Shown here piece by piece: positions 32,058 to 44,913 of a stretch of 64,000 bases of DNA. Both the position numbers and the translations under genes were made by a program. The notes beneath the pieces are model-generated. The model was not told the DNA's origin. It did no database searches and saw nothing but the letters and a program-made list of their open reading frames with translations. Every line of letters begins with the position of its first letter. The first letter of the stretch is position 1. Origin of the DNA: Pyrenula massariospora (Eukaryota; Ascomycota; Eurotiomycetes; Pyrenulales; Pyrenulaceae); the NCBI GenBank assembly GCA_021030905.1, contig JAGFMI010000019.1, positions 496,001 through 560,000 on the forward strand, in the 5' to 3' direction.

Positions 32058-33577
32058 CTTCAAAGCCTCGTTAAGCTCCGAGCACAGTGACCCACGGTTT
32101 GAGACTGATCAAGATACGAAAAGTGACTCTTAGACATGTCAGTGACCTGGCTTTCCCATTCACTGGCGCCTGTGCCCATGACTGGGTCGGCGCTTCCTGT
32201 TGCGGCCCCAATCCTCAAAAACGGATTGTCTGTGTTGGGAAATGGAAAAGGTCGAGGGCAGCATGGTCTGGCTGATATTAAGCTCGATGTTGCAAAACAT
32301 AGCGACAAAAGCAAGCTCCACGCTTGCGCCGAATCACGATGTTCGTGCCCGACGGCCACTGGGACGTCGACCCGCTGCGCGTCTACCCCACAGCATGGAT
32401 GTCGCGGGCAATCTCCTGTTCCTCGCTTCGGCTTCACGTTTGTCCGAGCTCCAGAGCTTGCGGAGCAAAAGGGGAGATTAAGCGATGGAAATATAACACC
32501 TCATCCAACTACCAAAGATACCTCTGATATAAGATCAAACACACATCTAGCTGTCTTAAATAATGTGTCCAAGCTCGGCAAGAGCACATGAGGCTGAACA
32601 TTGTCGAGAGCCTGTCTACCAATACAAGATTTTTGCAGCGTTTCGTTTAATCCTTCGTTCCTGCACCCCAGGTCTGCATAATTGGACCAATAAGATACTT
32701 TGAGCCGAGGTGGGGAAATGGTTTCAGCTTACACGAAATGTGCTTAATTATTTCTGATCTATCTGTTTCGCAAAGGTAGCCACAACATGACACCAACAAG
32801 TATAAATGGAATAGAGGCCGTGACAGACCCCAAGTGCTCTCGTGCATGAGAGCCATTTCGAAGAACATGTCTCGCTGTTTTACTTGCTTGTCGTTCTACA
32901 TCACGCTCTAGAATGGTCGGAAAGCATGAGATTGGACTTGTTATGCCATTCTTTCCGGACTAGATAGCTTTACGTTGGGGAGCAAGGAAGGCCAAATAGT
33001 GGCCATAACACACCCACCCAACGCCAACTCTTTCTCTGCGCTACTTTGTATTCCTAAGAGGGCCCAGATCATGCTATTCGAACGGGCCTGGTGGTCCATT
33101 TTCCCTTTGCGGAAGGTGGCCATAGCATATGTGATGAGTGCGGCCAAAGCTAAGGCTTTGGACTGGATGACCGAGGGAACAAATTGGAGCGTCTAGGTGA
33201 TATTATTCGATCTAATCGAAGATTTCACGGGAGGTATCATCAATGGGAGCGATGTAGGTACGCCCTATCATCCTTCGGGAAGCACATATGACATACCCAC
33301 CTGTTCGAGCTATTTTGACGTGACTATTGCACTTCTTCATGATTGAGTTGAACCTCAAAGTTTACACACAACTCCTCGCCTGGTGAATTCAAAAAATGCA
33401 ATTGGTGATCACCATTGCTCGAAATCATTCATACTAAAACGGTGAAGGGCGTGCTTATCTCCCAGCGTTTCAATGCTACTATATAAGCACCGACCAGCTA
33501 GGCTCGCCTAAGCCTCTATCTCTTATGTTCTCTGGCTTAGCAAAGATTCGTTCACCAATCACTCCTTCAGGGCTGCC
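32058..33577. other. Intergenic region between DUF2235 and F-box genes
   Basis: About 1.5 kb between divergent genes. ORFs at 32,060-32,437 minus and 32,136-32,591 plus overlap each other and have no domain. The right end carries a TATA box for the F-box gene (separate entry). Confidence 0.45.
33480..33487 (+). promoter_or_regulatory. TATA box of the F-box-like gene
   Basis: TATATAAG lies 91 bp upstream of the ATG at 33578, followed by CT-rich leader sequence, the usual fungal layout. Confidence 0.55.
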
Positions 33578-34378
33578 ATGAGTCACCTGAGCGAATGCCT
33601 GCCAGGCTCAATTCCTTGCTCAGATCAAAACTTTCTAACCGGCGCCAACGACCGCTTGCTGACACGCAAAATGGAACCCTCCATCCAGACCAACGCAGAA
33701 CTGCAAACGACAATGCAAGGCATCACCTTTGTGTCCCTTCCCAAGGAGATACATATTTTAATATTCAACCATGCCGATTGGACAACTGTTCAAAGTCTCC
33801 GGGCAACCAACTCGCACTTCGCGGATCTCCTTACGTCGAACGAGATTCGTTGCATCAGGTCCCAGCTCAGAGAGCGTCTTATCGAAACACAGCGCTTACT
33901 AAATGCACGCATAGCCGTAATTCGAAAAGCCAAAAAACGCCAGAAACGTCAGCCACCGCCTGGTGGCCTGATCTACTCAGGGATGATTTTCACTTGCTAC
34001 GAATGCCTTTATAGACGTCCCTCCACCTCCTTCTACCAAAGCTTCCTAGATGCCGCCTTTCGAGACCCAGAAAAGGTCCGAGAAAGACGATGTATTCCAT
34101 GCGGCCTTCGACAGACTCCAATAACTACCCGAACCACTAGGTCAATTTTGATCTGCAACAGACCTCCCAAGGGCGTACCTGTCTTCTGTGTGGTGTACCG
34201 ACATTTCTTCTGGGGTTTGTGTAACCGTTGTGGTGGAGAGTGGTGCAAGATCAGGGATGATTTCACAGTCAAGAAGGTACTAGATACTGATAATGAGTGG
34301 GCGGAGTTTGAATTTGTCGAAGATCGGCCGAAATTGGGCTTTAGGAATTGCGCGCTCGCATGCGAGAAGAGGAAATGA
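33578..34378 (+). CDS. F-box-like protein with CxxC pairs
   Basis: A single-exon frame of 266 residues. The start at 33578 has a GCCATGA context; an internal ATG at 33671 is an alternative. An F-box-like motif (LPKEIHILIFNHADWTT, about 55-72) is followed by LRATNSHFADLL, then a basic helix. Next come CYEC and CIPC (about 148 and 176) and CNRCGGEWC (about 222), which could bind zinc. I see the same three blocks in the gene at 39127-39912 and in the pseudogene at 26771-27589, so this is a dispersed local family. F-box proteins bind Skp1 in SCF ubiquitin ligases, but the motif is short and the Skp1 link is inference. A basic GGEWC segment and acidic C-terminal helix complete the protein. Confidence 0.8.
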   Translation: MSHLSECLPGSIPCSDQNFLTGANDRLLTRKMEPSIQTNAELQTTMQGITFVSLPKEIHILIFNHADWTTVQSLRATNSHFADLLTSNEIRCIRSQLRERLIETQRLLNARIAVIRKAKKRQKRQPPPGGLIYSGMIFTCYECLYRRPSTSFYQSFLDAAFRDPEKVRERRCIPCGLRQTPITTRTTRSILICNRPPKGVPVFCVVYRHFFWGLCNRCGGEWCKIRDDFTVKKVLDTDNEWAEFEFVEDRPKLGFRNCALACEKRK

Positions 34379-37300
34379 GATGCCCATCTCGCCTGGCGTC
34401 TTCAAATCAACAAGATGATAGGGAGACAGGAGAAATTCCGGATACCCTTAATTTGTTTAGGAGCTGTCAAGTCCTCTGGCTACCCAGGGGTTTTTCATGT
34501 CTTCATCGGGATGACAGATTAAAAATATACTTGTCTATCCCTTTCACGGTCTTTCAAAGTCATCCAACCTGAGCTTGCCATGCCTCTCCAAAATAGCCTT
34601 GTCGAACCATAGTTCCTCGACTTGCAACCAAATCCCTCAAACCCACATATGTTCAATCTAGTAGCGCTCGGAGAGCCTCGCCGGTGTCAAATAGATCTTC
34701 ACTAATAGAGCATTCGGTCTGAAAGGGTGTGTATTGGCTAGCTCGATGGCTTCCGAGCAGGAGGACACCGAGTACCATATATGTGGACTGTCCCTGCGTT
34801 GGGCAGACGTGGCCGGGCTGTTTTCCGGAAGCGATTATGGCTCGGACTCGGAGTTTCATCGATCTGCTCTTGGCGTACTATCAAGAGATATACATTGCCA
34901 TTTCCGAGCTACAGTCAAACGTCGACATAAACATCTGATATTCATCGACTTAAAATCTTCTCACGGCAGTCCGGCTCGCCCTTTATTGAAACAGCGGTCT
35001 CCATCGCCACACTTACAACAGACCGATATTGATGATTCACTGTCAAAGGCGTACAGAAGTAAACTATGGGGATTTGACTGTCTTTTAAAGGATTGCTTAT
35101 ATCGAGTCATATCTCTACTTAAATAGCCGACTCTCCTGGACACATAAGCAATGAATTTTGACTTCGAGATATATCATCCACAAAGGAACCGAAAAGAATT
35201 GGGAGAAACGTCAAGGAATTGATCCTAGACCCTGAGAGTCTATGACTCTCTGTCTTTGCAGAATCCCCAATTCCTTATCTTTGTACGCGCGAACCCCGTT
35301 TCCACCTCCAGGTCATCGAATTGTGCAGAATACAGAGCCAATGCTGCATCCCATACTACTTCCACACAGGTTGGTCGTCTTCGAAGATTGTCGATGTTGT
35401 CAAAAGCTGCCCTTAATCAACCGAAAGCTACCACGATCGGATGCTCTGTAGGAGTTTCTGTCGATACTGATGTATTTGAGGATGGTCACCCTTTCCGAGT
35501 CCGCGGATCCGGAGGGTGTCATTTCTTTTCCCCTCCGCCCCTGAGACGCTATTGTTGAGCGGCGACCTAATGTGGATTTTATGAACTGCACGGCTTCTTC
35601 TTTTTGGTATGAATGGAATGACAGACGCGAACGCGATGAGAAGGCGGCGAAGCGTAGGATAATAGTTGTGAGAAGGATTAACGGAGCTCGTGATTTAGCG
35701 TCTGTGAGCTCAGATTAGTCATTCTGTTTCAAGTGCATGTATAGGGTGGGGACTGATGAGCCACGCAGGGACTGCTTACACAAATGCCGAACACCCTGCT
35801 CTTGGATACGAGTGAGCCGTTCTGAGCCTCCTTGTATATGATAGATAAGACAAGGAAACAAGGACTCGCATGGAAAGTGACCTGACATGTTTCGCCGGGA
35901 ATCTGTAAACTTCTTAGTAAGTAGAACGCAAAAAGAATACTCAACAACAGCTAATCATCGTATTTAAGGAATAGGCCATGCATTGTCAGCCGTTTATTCG
36001 ATGACGAGGCGATTCCATCCCTTAGGAGTCATGCCGCCCTCGTTGTCCAGACTCAACGGCCAATCGTCCCATGCACACGCTTTGCGTCTGCTCCGTCAAT
36101 CCCGGTGCTTTCACACTGTCTATCGGAGGGCGTGAATATCATCAAGGCGGTCGTCCGGACTCGACAGCCCAAAAATTCCACCTTCTGCTACCCCCGATCT
36201 CTGGAGCCGAGTGCAAGGAAGGCTCCTGGTCTGCCATGTCGACGTCGACTGTCCTTCTAATGGCGCTCGGGATGGTCATAGCTAAGAACATCCTCAGGGG
36301 TCGTGAAGTGCTGTAAGAAGAAGTCCTGTTCTTGCTTAGGTCGAGATTCATTGAACAATGTATCTCCAAGGCGAGCTTTTTCTCGAAGCTCTCTTGTAGA
36401 CGCTTATGATGAATAGAGAAGGTGGCAGTTGTATCGAGCAAGAAATCGACAAACGGTATGCCCTTGCTACCGACGTGATTCTTCATCCTAATTCAATATA
36501 TAAGAGTTGTGTCCGATCTTGACGTGCGCGTCAGAGTTATAGGGTCGATGAACTCCGGAGAGAGTCATGGAGGCAGAGACGTACTGTTTAATGAGTTGAT
36601 CGAATATTGGTTTCATTTCAGTCAGACGAGGCGTGCAGTCGTCTAAGGGGCTGACTATTCTCCTTCGGCAGGCTCATTGATAGCGATGCCAGTCATCTCA
36701 GGATCGACTATATTACTGATCTTCCAGACTGCCGAAAATGTCAACGATTCATGCCCTCTTGACGGAGCCATAACGTCGTTGAGCAGTGATCTTCGCGAGA
36801 GGGTTCCTGTACATGCGCTATCTGAGCAGTGAGTCGCGAAACTCTCGATGGGTATGTCGACCAGGGATTGAAATTCTTTCTAAACAGATTGGAAATTAGC
36901 CAAATTTCGAACAGGCTCGCCTCTGTGCTCTTGTGTTCATTCGATGCTACCTATGAGAGGGTCTTTGGTGGATCTTATAGCCAAGGATCAATGAAAAGAC
37001 TTTCAGACTCACATGAAGGCGCAGCCGACTTGGAGGACATCAATGCATTTAGGTAGTGAATTTTGGTGACCCGTTTGTCGGAGACTTAGCCTGGCTTTTG
37101 TGATGGCTAGGGAGTGGTTATTACCAAGGCAAGCACAGCCCTCCCACCCCTTGCTTGCTCTTTCCAGGCTCTGTAGCATAGCCCCCCATAGGTGTGGCAT
37201 TAAATTTGAGCACATATTTACAGACGCACTGGCTCCTTCAAATGATGTTTGTCCAGGGGTAGACCCCTGCTTAACCCTTGACTTGTCTACCTCAATGATC

Positions 37301-39126
37301 ATTGGATTCTTCAGCTGTGACAGACTGGGCTGACATTTCAAAGTGGCCCGTCCTTTGAGTCTGCCTCAAGGCTCTGTACCGGGGGCTCAAAACTCCCACA
37401 AGCTATCTCGTACTCGGAACAGAGTCTTGGTGTTCATCATCACCAGGTATCAGAGGACGAACAGCAAAAATCAGGCACGCTTTTCCGTTAGCTGCCGTGC
37501 GTGGTACATCTAAGGGAGCTTGATCAACTCGGTACTTACATTCATGGGGGGAGCAAATACTTCGAATTCTCGCCTATTCATGGATCTTGATGGTTGACTG
37601 GTACCCAGTGTGGTTCATACCCTGCTCCGTAGCGTGAGCTCCAAGGCCTCTTCAAAATTGCTACAATAATACGGTATTAAAAGAGCTCAAACAGGACAGC
37701 AGATCCCTCCTGAGCACCATAGTACCTCATCGACACTCCGCGGTCGATATCCTCCGCTATACTATATAGCTTAAATCTTCCGCCCACGCGACTAAATTCG
37801 CGGAGAAAAAGAAGGCTTACGAAGACGCTGGGAATGTGTAAAACAGATACGGAAGGGGTACCTGAGGCAGATTTCTGATCGGGTCTACTACATCGTTAGA
37901 GATACACATCTCAAAGGTCTAAGTGCTTGAATTGCCACCAAGGTACAGTCCTTCGCTTCGCATCCTTTGCCGCTCCAATCGCTACCGGTCTACATACCCT
38001 GCGACGTACCATGTTAGCAACAGCAGGGATATCGATCCCAGATCCATGCTGTATCCACAGCGAGGTGATACGGTTGAGCACAACAACGGTGCGACTAGTG
38101 CATCGATCCCTTGGCCCACTGGTCCAAAGAACCTTCCAAATGCCTCCCAACACCTCTCCAACGTCATCAATGTCCTCGTCATCCTCAATGTGAGCCACCA
38201 GGACCCTGGAAGCAGCAAAAATTGCCTTGAAAGGTAGGTACGTAGTACCTTTGGACTTCTACAGGAGCTGTGCAATTGCTTTGCTTCGGTTTTGGTGGGT
38301 ATTTGTGCACTAAATATTCACAGGACGTGTGGTACAGTGCCGTGATTTCGACCTGCCTTATCTGCATCTACTATACAGACTTGTCCAAATGTTTGCGAGG
38401 AATGACTGGCGATGTTTAATTCGATGTTAGGTGTGCTATCTCTGCGGACTCGGTCATAATGGCAAAATGACAACGTGGAGGACTTAATAGAAGGGTGCAC
38501 AAACGAGCAGTGATTTGCAGCAGTCGTGTTCAAAGGAGCTTGCATAGGTTTATCATCAGTAGGCAGCAGAAATCGGACTCTTATTCGCACATTGCTTGCT
38601 AATGCACCGCAGGAGGCCCAATTCCTAGAGGAAGTCAGTCTTCGGTCCAAAAATCAGCTTCGTCACCAAGTTAAGAGTTTATATGGTGACGCTCATGAAG
38701 GTCACTACCTTGTACATTCCTATGTGTTTCTTTCAACAAGAGGAGGGACGGGGATAGTGTCACCATGGATATTGGGGTTGAGAAGACCGCAATCGAGGTT
38801 GGCATGCTTGACGGACAATCATGTTTGGTTTTGGGGTTGAGTCGGTGCAAATTTTATCGCACATAATTTAGAGTCGAGAAAACGAGAAAACCTTGTTGTG
38901 CTATCGAAGGAAAAAGAGCTAAGCTCATTGATGAGAAGTCGTCATTATACCTCAGCGCGGTGGCTATTGGATCTATCTCCATCATGAATTATGTCGCTGA
39001 CTTTCAAAGCCAACTGGCCCTTGAGACAATTCATGCCTTTCTCGTCCGCGTGTGAACAGTCTCTTGACTCCTTCCTCTTTTGTAATGTAACAACTCTTTC
39101 GAAAGCTTATTTGCCCAATCCAGCAA
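34379..39126. other. Gene-free stretch of 4.7 kb
   Basis: Only short ORFs without domains or consistent splice sites are present (for example 34,734-35,126 plus, 36,142-36,486 minus, 37,009-37,341 minus, 37,911-38,198 minus, 38,318-38,650 minus). No long repeats or hairpins stand out by eye. It could hold non-coding RNA genes, decayed genes or elements too mutated to see. Confidence 0.5.
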
Positions 39127-39912
39127 TCAATGTCCCTGTCGCCTGGCTGCCCTCTGACGTCTTCCCGAAAGCTCTTGAAGTAGCTGCTCAATTGCCTGCT
39201 TTAGCCATGCAATCCTATTCGGTCTCTCCTCTTCCTCCTCCCGGTCGTGCTGTTCCTGAAGAGCCTGTCTCTCCTTCTTCCTCGGACAGACCGGGCGGCA
39301 GCTGTACCAACTCTTGTGGGGTCGAAAGACAACCTTAGCACTCGCGAGCTCATCTTCTGGCGTCGGAGGGAGGAACTCCTCAACCCTGCACTCCTCGGCA
39401 CGACAATGAGGGCACAATGTCCATGTGTAGCGGGAGTTGACCTCATCTCGGTCATTCCTGAGGGAGGTGGCAGGCACCAGCATGGTACATGCCCAGTTTC
39501 CTGCCCGGCTTCGAAGATCGCAGGGAATGCAGGTGCGGACGTTCTTGAATTCGTCGTACTTTTCAAAGTAGAAGGGCGGGAGGTGGCGGACGCAGGTCCA
39601 GCAGAACCATGAGCCCCAGATGTCAGGAAAAGGTTTTTGATCTCTAAGGGATTCCACCCAGGCGAAACCCATGGCCAGGCTGTGGTTGAATTGGAGCCGT
39701 CCGCGGACTGTATTCTTTTCTGATGTGGTCAGGAGGGTGGCGAAGTAGGAGTTCGTTGCCCTAAGATTTCCCAGATCGTCCCAGTCGGTGTGGATCATGA
39801 TGTTACGATGTACTTCTGGGGGTAAACTGAGGAATGTTGCCGGAGGGCGTGCTGTTGGACTGATAGGGGTGGCCGTTGGCGAAGCAGGCCCCGAATCGGA
39901 TGTTGAGGCCAT
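39127..39912 (-). CDS. F-box-like protein with CxxC pairs and coiled C-terminus
   Basis: A single-exon gene of 261 residues starting at the ATG at 39912. After a Pro/Thr/Ser-rich leader comes an F-box-like segment (LPPEVHRNIMIHTDWDDL) and LRATNSYFATLLTTSE. CWTC and CIPC pairs (about 103 and 132), CPHC with a nearby ECRVEEF (about 170), and CRPVC follow. The C-terminal 55 residues are highly charged (EEEEERP) with a Gln/Arg-rich helix, a probable coiled coil. It is the best match in the window to the gene at 33578, in the same block order and with similar spacing. The two are not adjacent and lie on opposite strands. Role in protein turnover is inferred from the F-box only. Confidence 0.8.
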   Translation of the reverse strand: MASTSDSGPASPTATPISPTARPPATFLSLPPEVHRNIMIHTDWDDLGNLRATNSYFATLLTTSEKNTVRGRLQFNHSLAMGFAWVESLRDQKPFPDIWGSWFCWTCVRHLPPFYFEKYDEFKNVRTCIPCDLRSRAGNWACTMLVPATSLRNDRDEVNSRYTWTLCPHCRAEECRVEEFLPPTPEDELASAKVVFRPHKSWYSCRPVCPRKKERQALQEQHDREEEEERPNRIAWLKQAIEQLLQELSGRRQRAARRQGH

Positions 39913-40678
39913 AATGAGTGAGGTTGGCTTGCAATTATTCGCTTGACGGCGTTAAAAGGTAAAGAACTTATGAAGAGTACGAGAAACTGTAGGAAAGGGG
40001 CTTGATAGTAAAGTCGCTTTGGTGGCTTATGCGGTTGACTAGGGACGATTCTTTAGTCTTGAGAAGTTCTTATGAGCGTGGGGATCATGCAGGAGTTGAA
40101 TCTACTGATGCCTTCGTTAACAGGGGTGCAAAAACAGTGAATATAACTTAGTGGGTCACCCATTACCTTCCATCCCCCCTATTGATTGAAACGCATAAGA
40201 CAATTTTCCTCCGACTTCGGCCCGCAGATACGTGGCGAGGGCTCCCTCTCATTGGACATGGATCCAAACCCGCTTGTGGTGCGGCGGAAAGTCCAACCCG
40301 GGCTCTGAGTATGTCTAGAACAGGAAGTCATGGGGTTAGTAACAACAGACCCTCGGCAGGTACATGCGCCACTAGTAGAGTGAAGCCCCAATCCAAACAA
40401 ACAAGGTACGAGACTCTCATAGATGAATAATCTCGCACTCAGAGAAGAAGAACATGATGAATGCTCATTCCCCTTTAGTAACGAAAGCCTCGTTCGTGTC
40501 CTTAAACCGCACCATGGATTCAATCTTTCAAGCTCCCAAGTTGACAAGCACCACTACCACCGGCAATCGTGATGGCCGAAATCGAGAAGACTCACCAGCA
40601 GTGACAACCAAAGCTATCTCACCAGGTCGATAGCTCCTATTGTCTCTCGTCGTGTGAGTTAGAAGCTGGATTCTCAGT
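39913..40678. other. Promoter region of the minus-strand F-box gene and intergenic DNA
   Basis: About 770 bp. The minus ORF at 40,179-40,547 (Ser/Arg/Cys-rich) has no recognisable feature. I see no gene. Confidence 0.4.
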
Positions 40679-41174
40679 TCATGACTCTTTCAACGCCGTC
40701 AAGACCTTCCGCACTTCATCAATTTGAACCTTTCGACCGATGAATTAGTCCTTGGAGTGAGTCGAGACTGCTAAGCCAGACACTTACTGACCTTGTCTAC
40801 AGCCCACTTATCAAACATCCCTGAAGAGTAACCGGATGCATACCATCTCCTATCTGCGCCTGCGACAAACAATTGCATTGTAGGGACTGCGTTCTCAGCA
40901 GGACAGAGAAAAATCAATCTTGGAATCCAAAGCTCAGGGAGCAGCGCCTCCCTAGGCCCTACGACCTGGCTAAGAGAAAAAGAATGCTTAGAAAGAACAA
41001 ACGTTGTGCGCGACCAATACAACAAAGGAAACACCCCATATCCGGCTTTAACAAAGCTTCATTTCTTATCACGATCGCAAAGGGCTTTCCCGCCGTCATT
41101 AGGTTCGTCAGTACCGTAAGCAACCAACGGCTTGATTTATAATTGGATACCAAATTTGAAGACACCCACATCAT
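40679..41174 (-). CDS. Putative multi-exon hypothetical protein, 5' end unresolved
   Basis: The 3' part is convincing. An exon (40958-40792) encodes LLPELWIPRLIFLCPAEN, then FVAGADRRWYASGYSSGMF. It joins across a 62-bp intron (GTCAGT donor, GAAAG acceptor) to a last exon (40729-40679) encoding VQIDEVRKVLTALKES, in phase. Further upstream an exon with KPFAIVIRNEALLKPDMG (about 41,085-41,020) can be joined through a GTGTTT...CGTAG intron. The first exon is not clear; an ORF near 41,137-41,337 may supply it, but I cannot find a clean junction. The sequence is coherent and not repetitive but I recognise no domain. It lies just downstream of the secreted-protein gene on the same strand. Confidence 0.4.
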
Positions 41175-41394
41175 AGAAGCTTACTATGAAGTCTGTACGT
41201 TGACCAGGCCATATCCTCACTAGACATGCTCGGGCTTCGCACAATGAATTCATTAGGTCTTGACGCTGCGGCATTCGATCAGAGGTAAATCTACCTGTTC
41301 CTTGAAGGACGTTGCCATTGAAGATGATACTGAACATAATCGTCTTAGCGGACAACGCTCAACTCCTTGCCTCCGATCCGATCGCACCTCTACT

Positions 41395-42019
41395 CTACGA
41401 CAGCTGCGTGGACAAGGCAGTAACCTGGTCCAACAACGCCTGATCCTCCCCCGCTGCATTCTTTGTCACCTTCCCGAGAAGATGCTCCACAGTCTGTCCT
41501 GCGTCGGTAATAGTCACACCCTGGGCTGTCTTGATTCTTGCAATCTGGAAGCTAAGAAAGAACTTCGGAACCTTGATCGCAAGGCTTCCACCAACACTCC
41601 GGATACCCGCTTCAGTGGCGAGATACACGTCCTGCTGGGCGGTAAAAGCGTCAAGGTCACTTGATGCAAGTGGGTCGGCGGTTGCAAAGGTGTTCAGTGC
41701 GAATTGAAGCGGCGTGTCGGCGGAGTTCGCGAAGTTGATCGAAGAGAACTTCGTCGTGCCGGATGTTACATCAGGGACATTATCGATGGTTGTGGTAGTT
41801 GTATCGCAGGTAATGCGTGACTGGATGGCGTTGTCGCTATCAATGACTTCTTGCGGAAGCGTTTCCGTGCCAATAACGAAGCAAGGGTTGGCTTGTCGAA
41901 CGTGGAGCATAGGACCTACCAGCAATCAGATCCGGAGTTATTGGAGCTTAAGAGCACATACTAGCACTGGTAACGGCGGCCGCTGCCATGAGGTAAAAGG
42001 TCACAAGCTTGCAAGTCAT
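41395..42019 (-). CDS. Small secreted protein, 192 residues
   Basis: Two exons (42019-41962 and 41915-41395, 46-bp intron with GTATGT donor and GGTAG acceptor, phase 1). Residues 1-19 (MTCKLVTFYLMAAAAVTSA) form a signal peptide. The mature part begins SPMLHVRQANPCFVIGTETL and has only two Cys (one in NPCFV, one in ITCDTT), so one disulphide is likely. A Thr/Ser-rich middle and an amphipathic C-terminus follow. No enzyme motif is visible. Secreted proteins with a CxxxGTExLPxEV start after the signal are frequent in plant-associated and saprotrophic ascomycetes and are unassigned. It may be extracellular or cell-wall associated; an effector role is speculation. Confidence 0.85.
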
Positions 42020-43477
42020 TATGCCGGTTGCTCAGAAAAGAATTAAGATACAATAAGATCGATCAAAGGGCCGGCCAAGATTATTTCAACGAAAGACAGA
42101 GAAGAGAGCAAAGAACGAACGATTCGACACAGCGGATCAAAAAGCAAGGTATGTACAGAATGTGAATAATAGGAGAGCGATGAAGATCTTGGTGGGGTTT
42201 TGTACCAGAATACGTGCATAGTCTTGGCTGATTGAAGCTCTTAGTCAAAACGCACCATCTTGGGGCAAGATTTGCTGTGTTTGAAATGAAATATCTCTCA
42301 AACATCAGGGAAATGAACTTCAACTAGACCCATATTTATCGACAAACAGCGCGCTCGATGCCGGACTAATTCGACTTACTTGAGGAGAGAAGAAGCTCGC
42401 AGTCGAGGGCAAACCTTATCTTTGCTGTATCTGAGAGACCTGAGCCTTTCGGTCGGTAGTCATGACGAAGACGCTCCTGATCGTGACATTCCTATGGCTT
42501 GTTGCGAAGGATCCAGACATCATCTAGGGATGACATGAGACACAGATGTTTGATCTGCACGTCACACCAGGGGGGAAACGGCACATCTTCGGGCTTGGCA
42601 AGATTTCAGAACAGCTGCACGTTCCCGATATTCACACTTCCTCTTTTGACATTAAAAAGCTATTGCAACGCTTTCTAAGGACTGATGTCGATCTCATCAT
42701 CACGATACGCGGGTAGCAGATGAAATCTGTTGAGGAGCAATGACTTTTCTCGTGAGCTCTTCGAGCATGCTGTCAACACCCATTTTGGCATTTCTAACGT
42801 ACGTACCATTGCGGAATACTAACACTGAAACTCGCTTTATTTAAGGCCAGTCCAGTGTTAAGACATGAAAACCTGCTGTTGTAACCTGATCAATAGATGA
42901 GCTGAGCTGAGATGTAACTATCATGTCCTATTTGCTAATTTTCATATGCCTGAGCAAGCGCCTCGAGTGTCGGGGGCTCCAAGATTACGCCCCCAAATCA
43001 GCCGGGATGGCCATCCTTCGGATTCGGCTGTAGTGGTCAGTCGAACCGCGTTCTAGTTCCGAAGTTCCAAGCTGCCGCCCGTTGCTGCCCCGCATCAAGA
43101 AGGCTTTACAATCTGCTCATCTTTCAATCGAGCATCTAGAATTCATCGAAAATCCCAACCTTGTTCGCTGTCTAGCTAATAAAACTATTTGATATTGAAA
43201 CTTCGTACCCTCTTCCTAAGGTTTACTAGGTACGTAGAGTCCTTCCAACGACTTTGACGTTGCGGGACCTTTGAATCACCACTCCGTCACCTTGTAGACG
43301 CCACCATCCTTTACCTCTATCTTTCCATTCCTATATAGGAAAGGCTCGATAGCCAATATCTTTCTCCACACGCCAACGAAGCGACTCTTTACATCAGTTA
43401 CTTGCGACAGATAGTACATTAAGTTCCGCTAAATAGCGAGACTTCGAGTAGGAAGTCGTTTCAAATTGAACATCAAG
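42020..43477. other. Intergenic region
   Basis: About 1.46 kb between two divergent genes, so it holds both promoters. No ORF with a recognisable domain. A TATA-like stretch CTATATAGG lies near 43,332-43,340, upstream of the aldo/keto reductase gene. Confidence 0.45.
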
Positions 43478-44685
43478 ATGGCTTCCTCTGAAACATCTCA
43501 TCCTATCTGCACAAAGACATTCAAGCTCAACAATGGTAAGCGTCATTCTCAACAGCCCGCTTAACTCTCACTTATCACCTCGCATATAGGCACATCACTT
43601 CCTGCCGTAGGTTTGGGCACATGGCAAGGTATGCCACCCCTCTTTGAGAATGTTATAATGCCAAAATCTATTTCCCAGCCGACCTAATACCCCCATTCAA
43701 ACAGGCCGCTTCGGTGTCGACGACGACCCCGAACTCCGCTCCTCCATCATCCACGCCCTCCGTGCCGGATACCGCCACATCGACACTGCGCAATTCTATC
43801 GCGTTGAAAAGGACGTCGGCGCCGCTATCCGCGAAAGCGGCATCCCCCGTGAGGATATTATCGTGACGACCAAATTCTGGAACGACTGGCATCACGACCC
43901 CGGCGCTTCCTTGGAGCGATCGCTGGCCAATCTCGACATCGGATATGTCGATATCTTACTCATGCATTGGCCATGCGCCATGACCCCAGATGGGAAGAAA
44001 GTGCTAAGTGCTGAAGAAAGTCCGACGATCGTTGAGACGTGGCGGATGATGGAGAAACTAGTCGGGCCAAAGTGCAGGGCGATCGGGGTGAGCAACTTTA
44101 CGCAAAAGACATTGACGAAGCTGCTCGAAGAGACGAGTGCCGTGCCGGTCATCAATCAGGTCGAACTGCATGCTTTTAATCCCAATCTGAAGCTGGTGCC
44201 GTGGTGCCAGAGCAAGGGCATCCACGTAGTGAGCTGGTGGTAAGCCCCATATTTGCTCTTCAATCTTGTTGGCTCTATTTCAGCAAATAAGACCTATAAG
44301 AATTTGCTGTCTGTCTCACTAACTCTCGCACTTCCCCCATAGTACTTTAGCTGGCGGCCAAGGCGACGCCGGCAAAGACCTCCTAACCCACCCACTCTTC
44401 ACTAGCATCGCCAACGCCCACGACTGCCCCACTGGCGTAGTGTCGCTATCCTGGGCCGTCCAGCGTGGCATCTCAGTGATTCCCAAAAGCGCCAATCCAT
44501 CGCGCCTAGAAAGCAATATACGGCTCGTTACGCTCAGCGATAAGGAGATGCATGCGATCAATGAAGCCCAGGACAAAATTCGTAAGTTTCGGATCGGGGA
44601 TCTTGTCATTCCAACCTGGAACATGGGCTGGACAAGGAGCCAGGATTTTGGATGGGAGGATGAGGAGGGGAATTGGCTGACTTAG
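43478..44685 (+). CDS. Aldo/keto reductase
   Basis: Four exons (43478-43535, 43590-43628, 43705-44239, 44343-44685) sum to 975 bases and encode 324 residues in frame. Introns have GTAAGC, GTATGC and GTAAGC donors and TAG or CAG acceptors. It is an NADPH-dependent AKR barrel. VGLGTWQG opens the domain. The catalytic tetrad is present: Asp and Tyr in IDTAQFYR, Lys in VTTKFWND and His in LLMHWP. GVSNFTQ and NQVELHAFNP are family signatures. IPKSANPSRLESN near 260 binds the cofactor phosphate. Length and motifs fit the glycerol dehydrogenase/galacturonate reductase/xylose reductase group; the substrate cannot be set from sequence. Cytosolic. Confidence 0.93.
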
Positions 44686-44913
44686 TCGTTGTCATGTGTG
44701 AATGGAGTACGACGACGAGCGGTCAGGGCTTCTGAACAGCCTACTTTTCCGTATGTTCTGTCCATTCTGGTTGACAAGCGCATCTCAGAAGAAATAGAGA
44801 GCATCTATATGCATTTACGGTGGATTACCTCATGATGCTACAATGTCGGACCCAAGGTAAATAATCGTGATTATTACATCAGATCCGAGAGATCCAATAG
44901 CTGAGCTCTGGAG

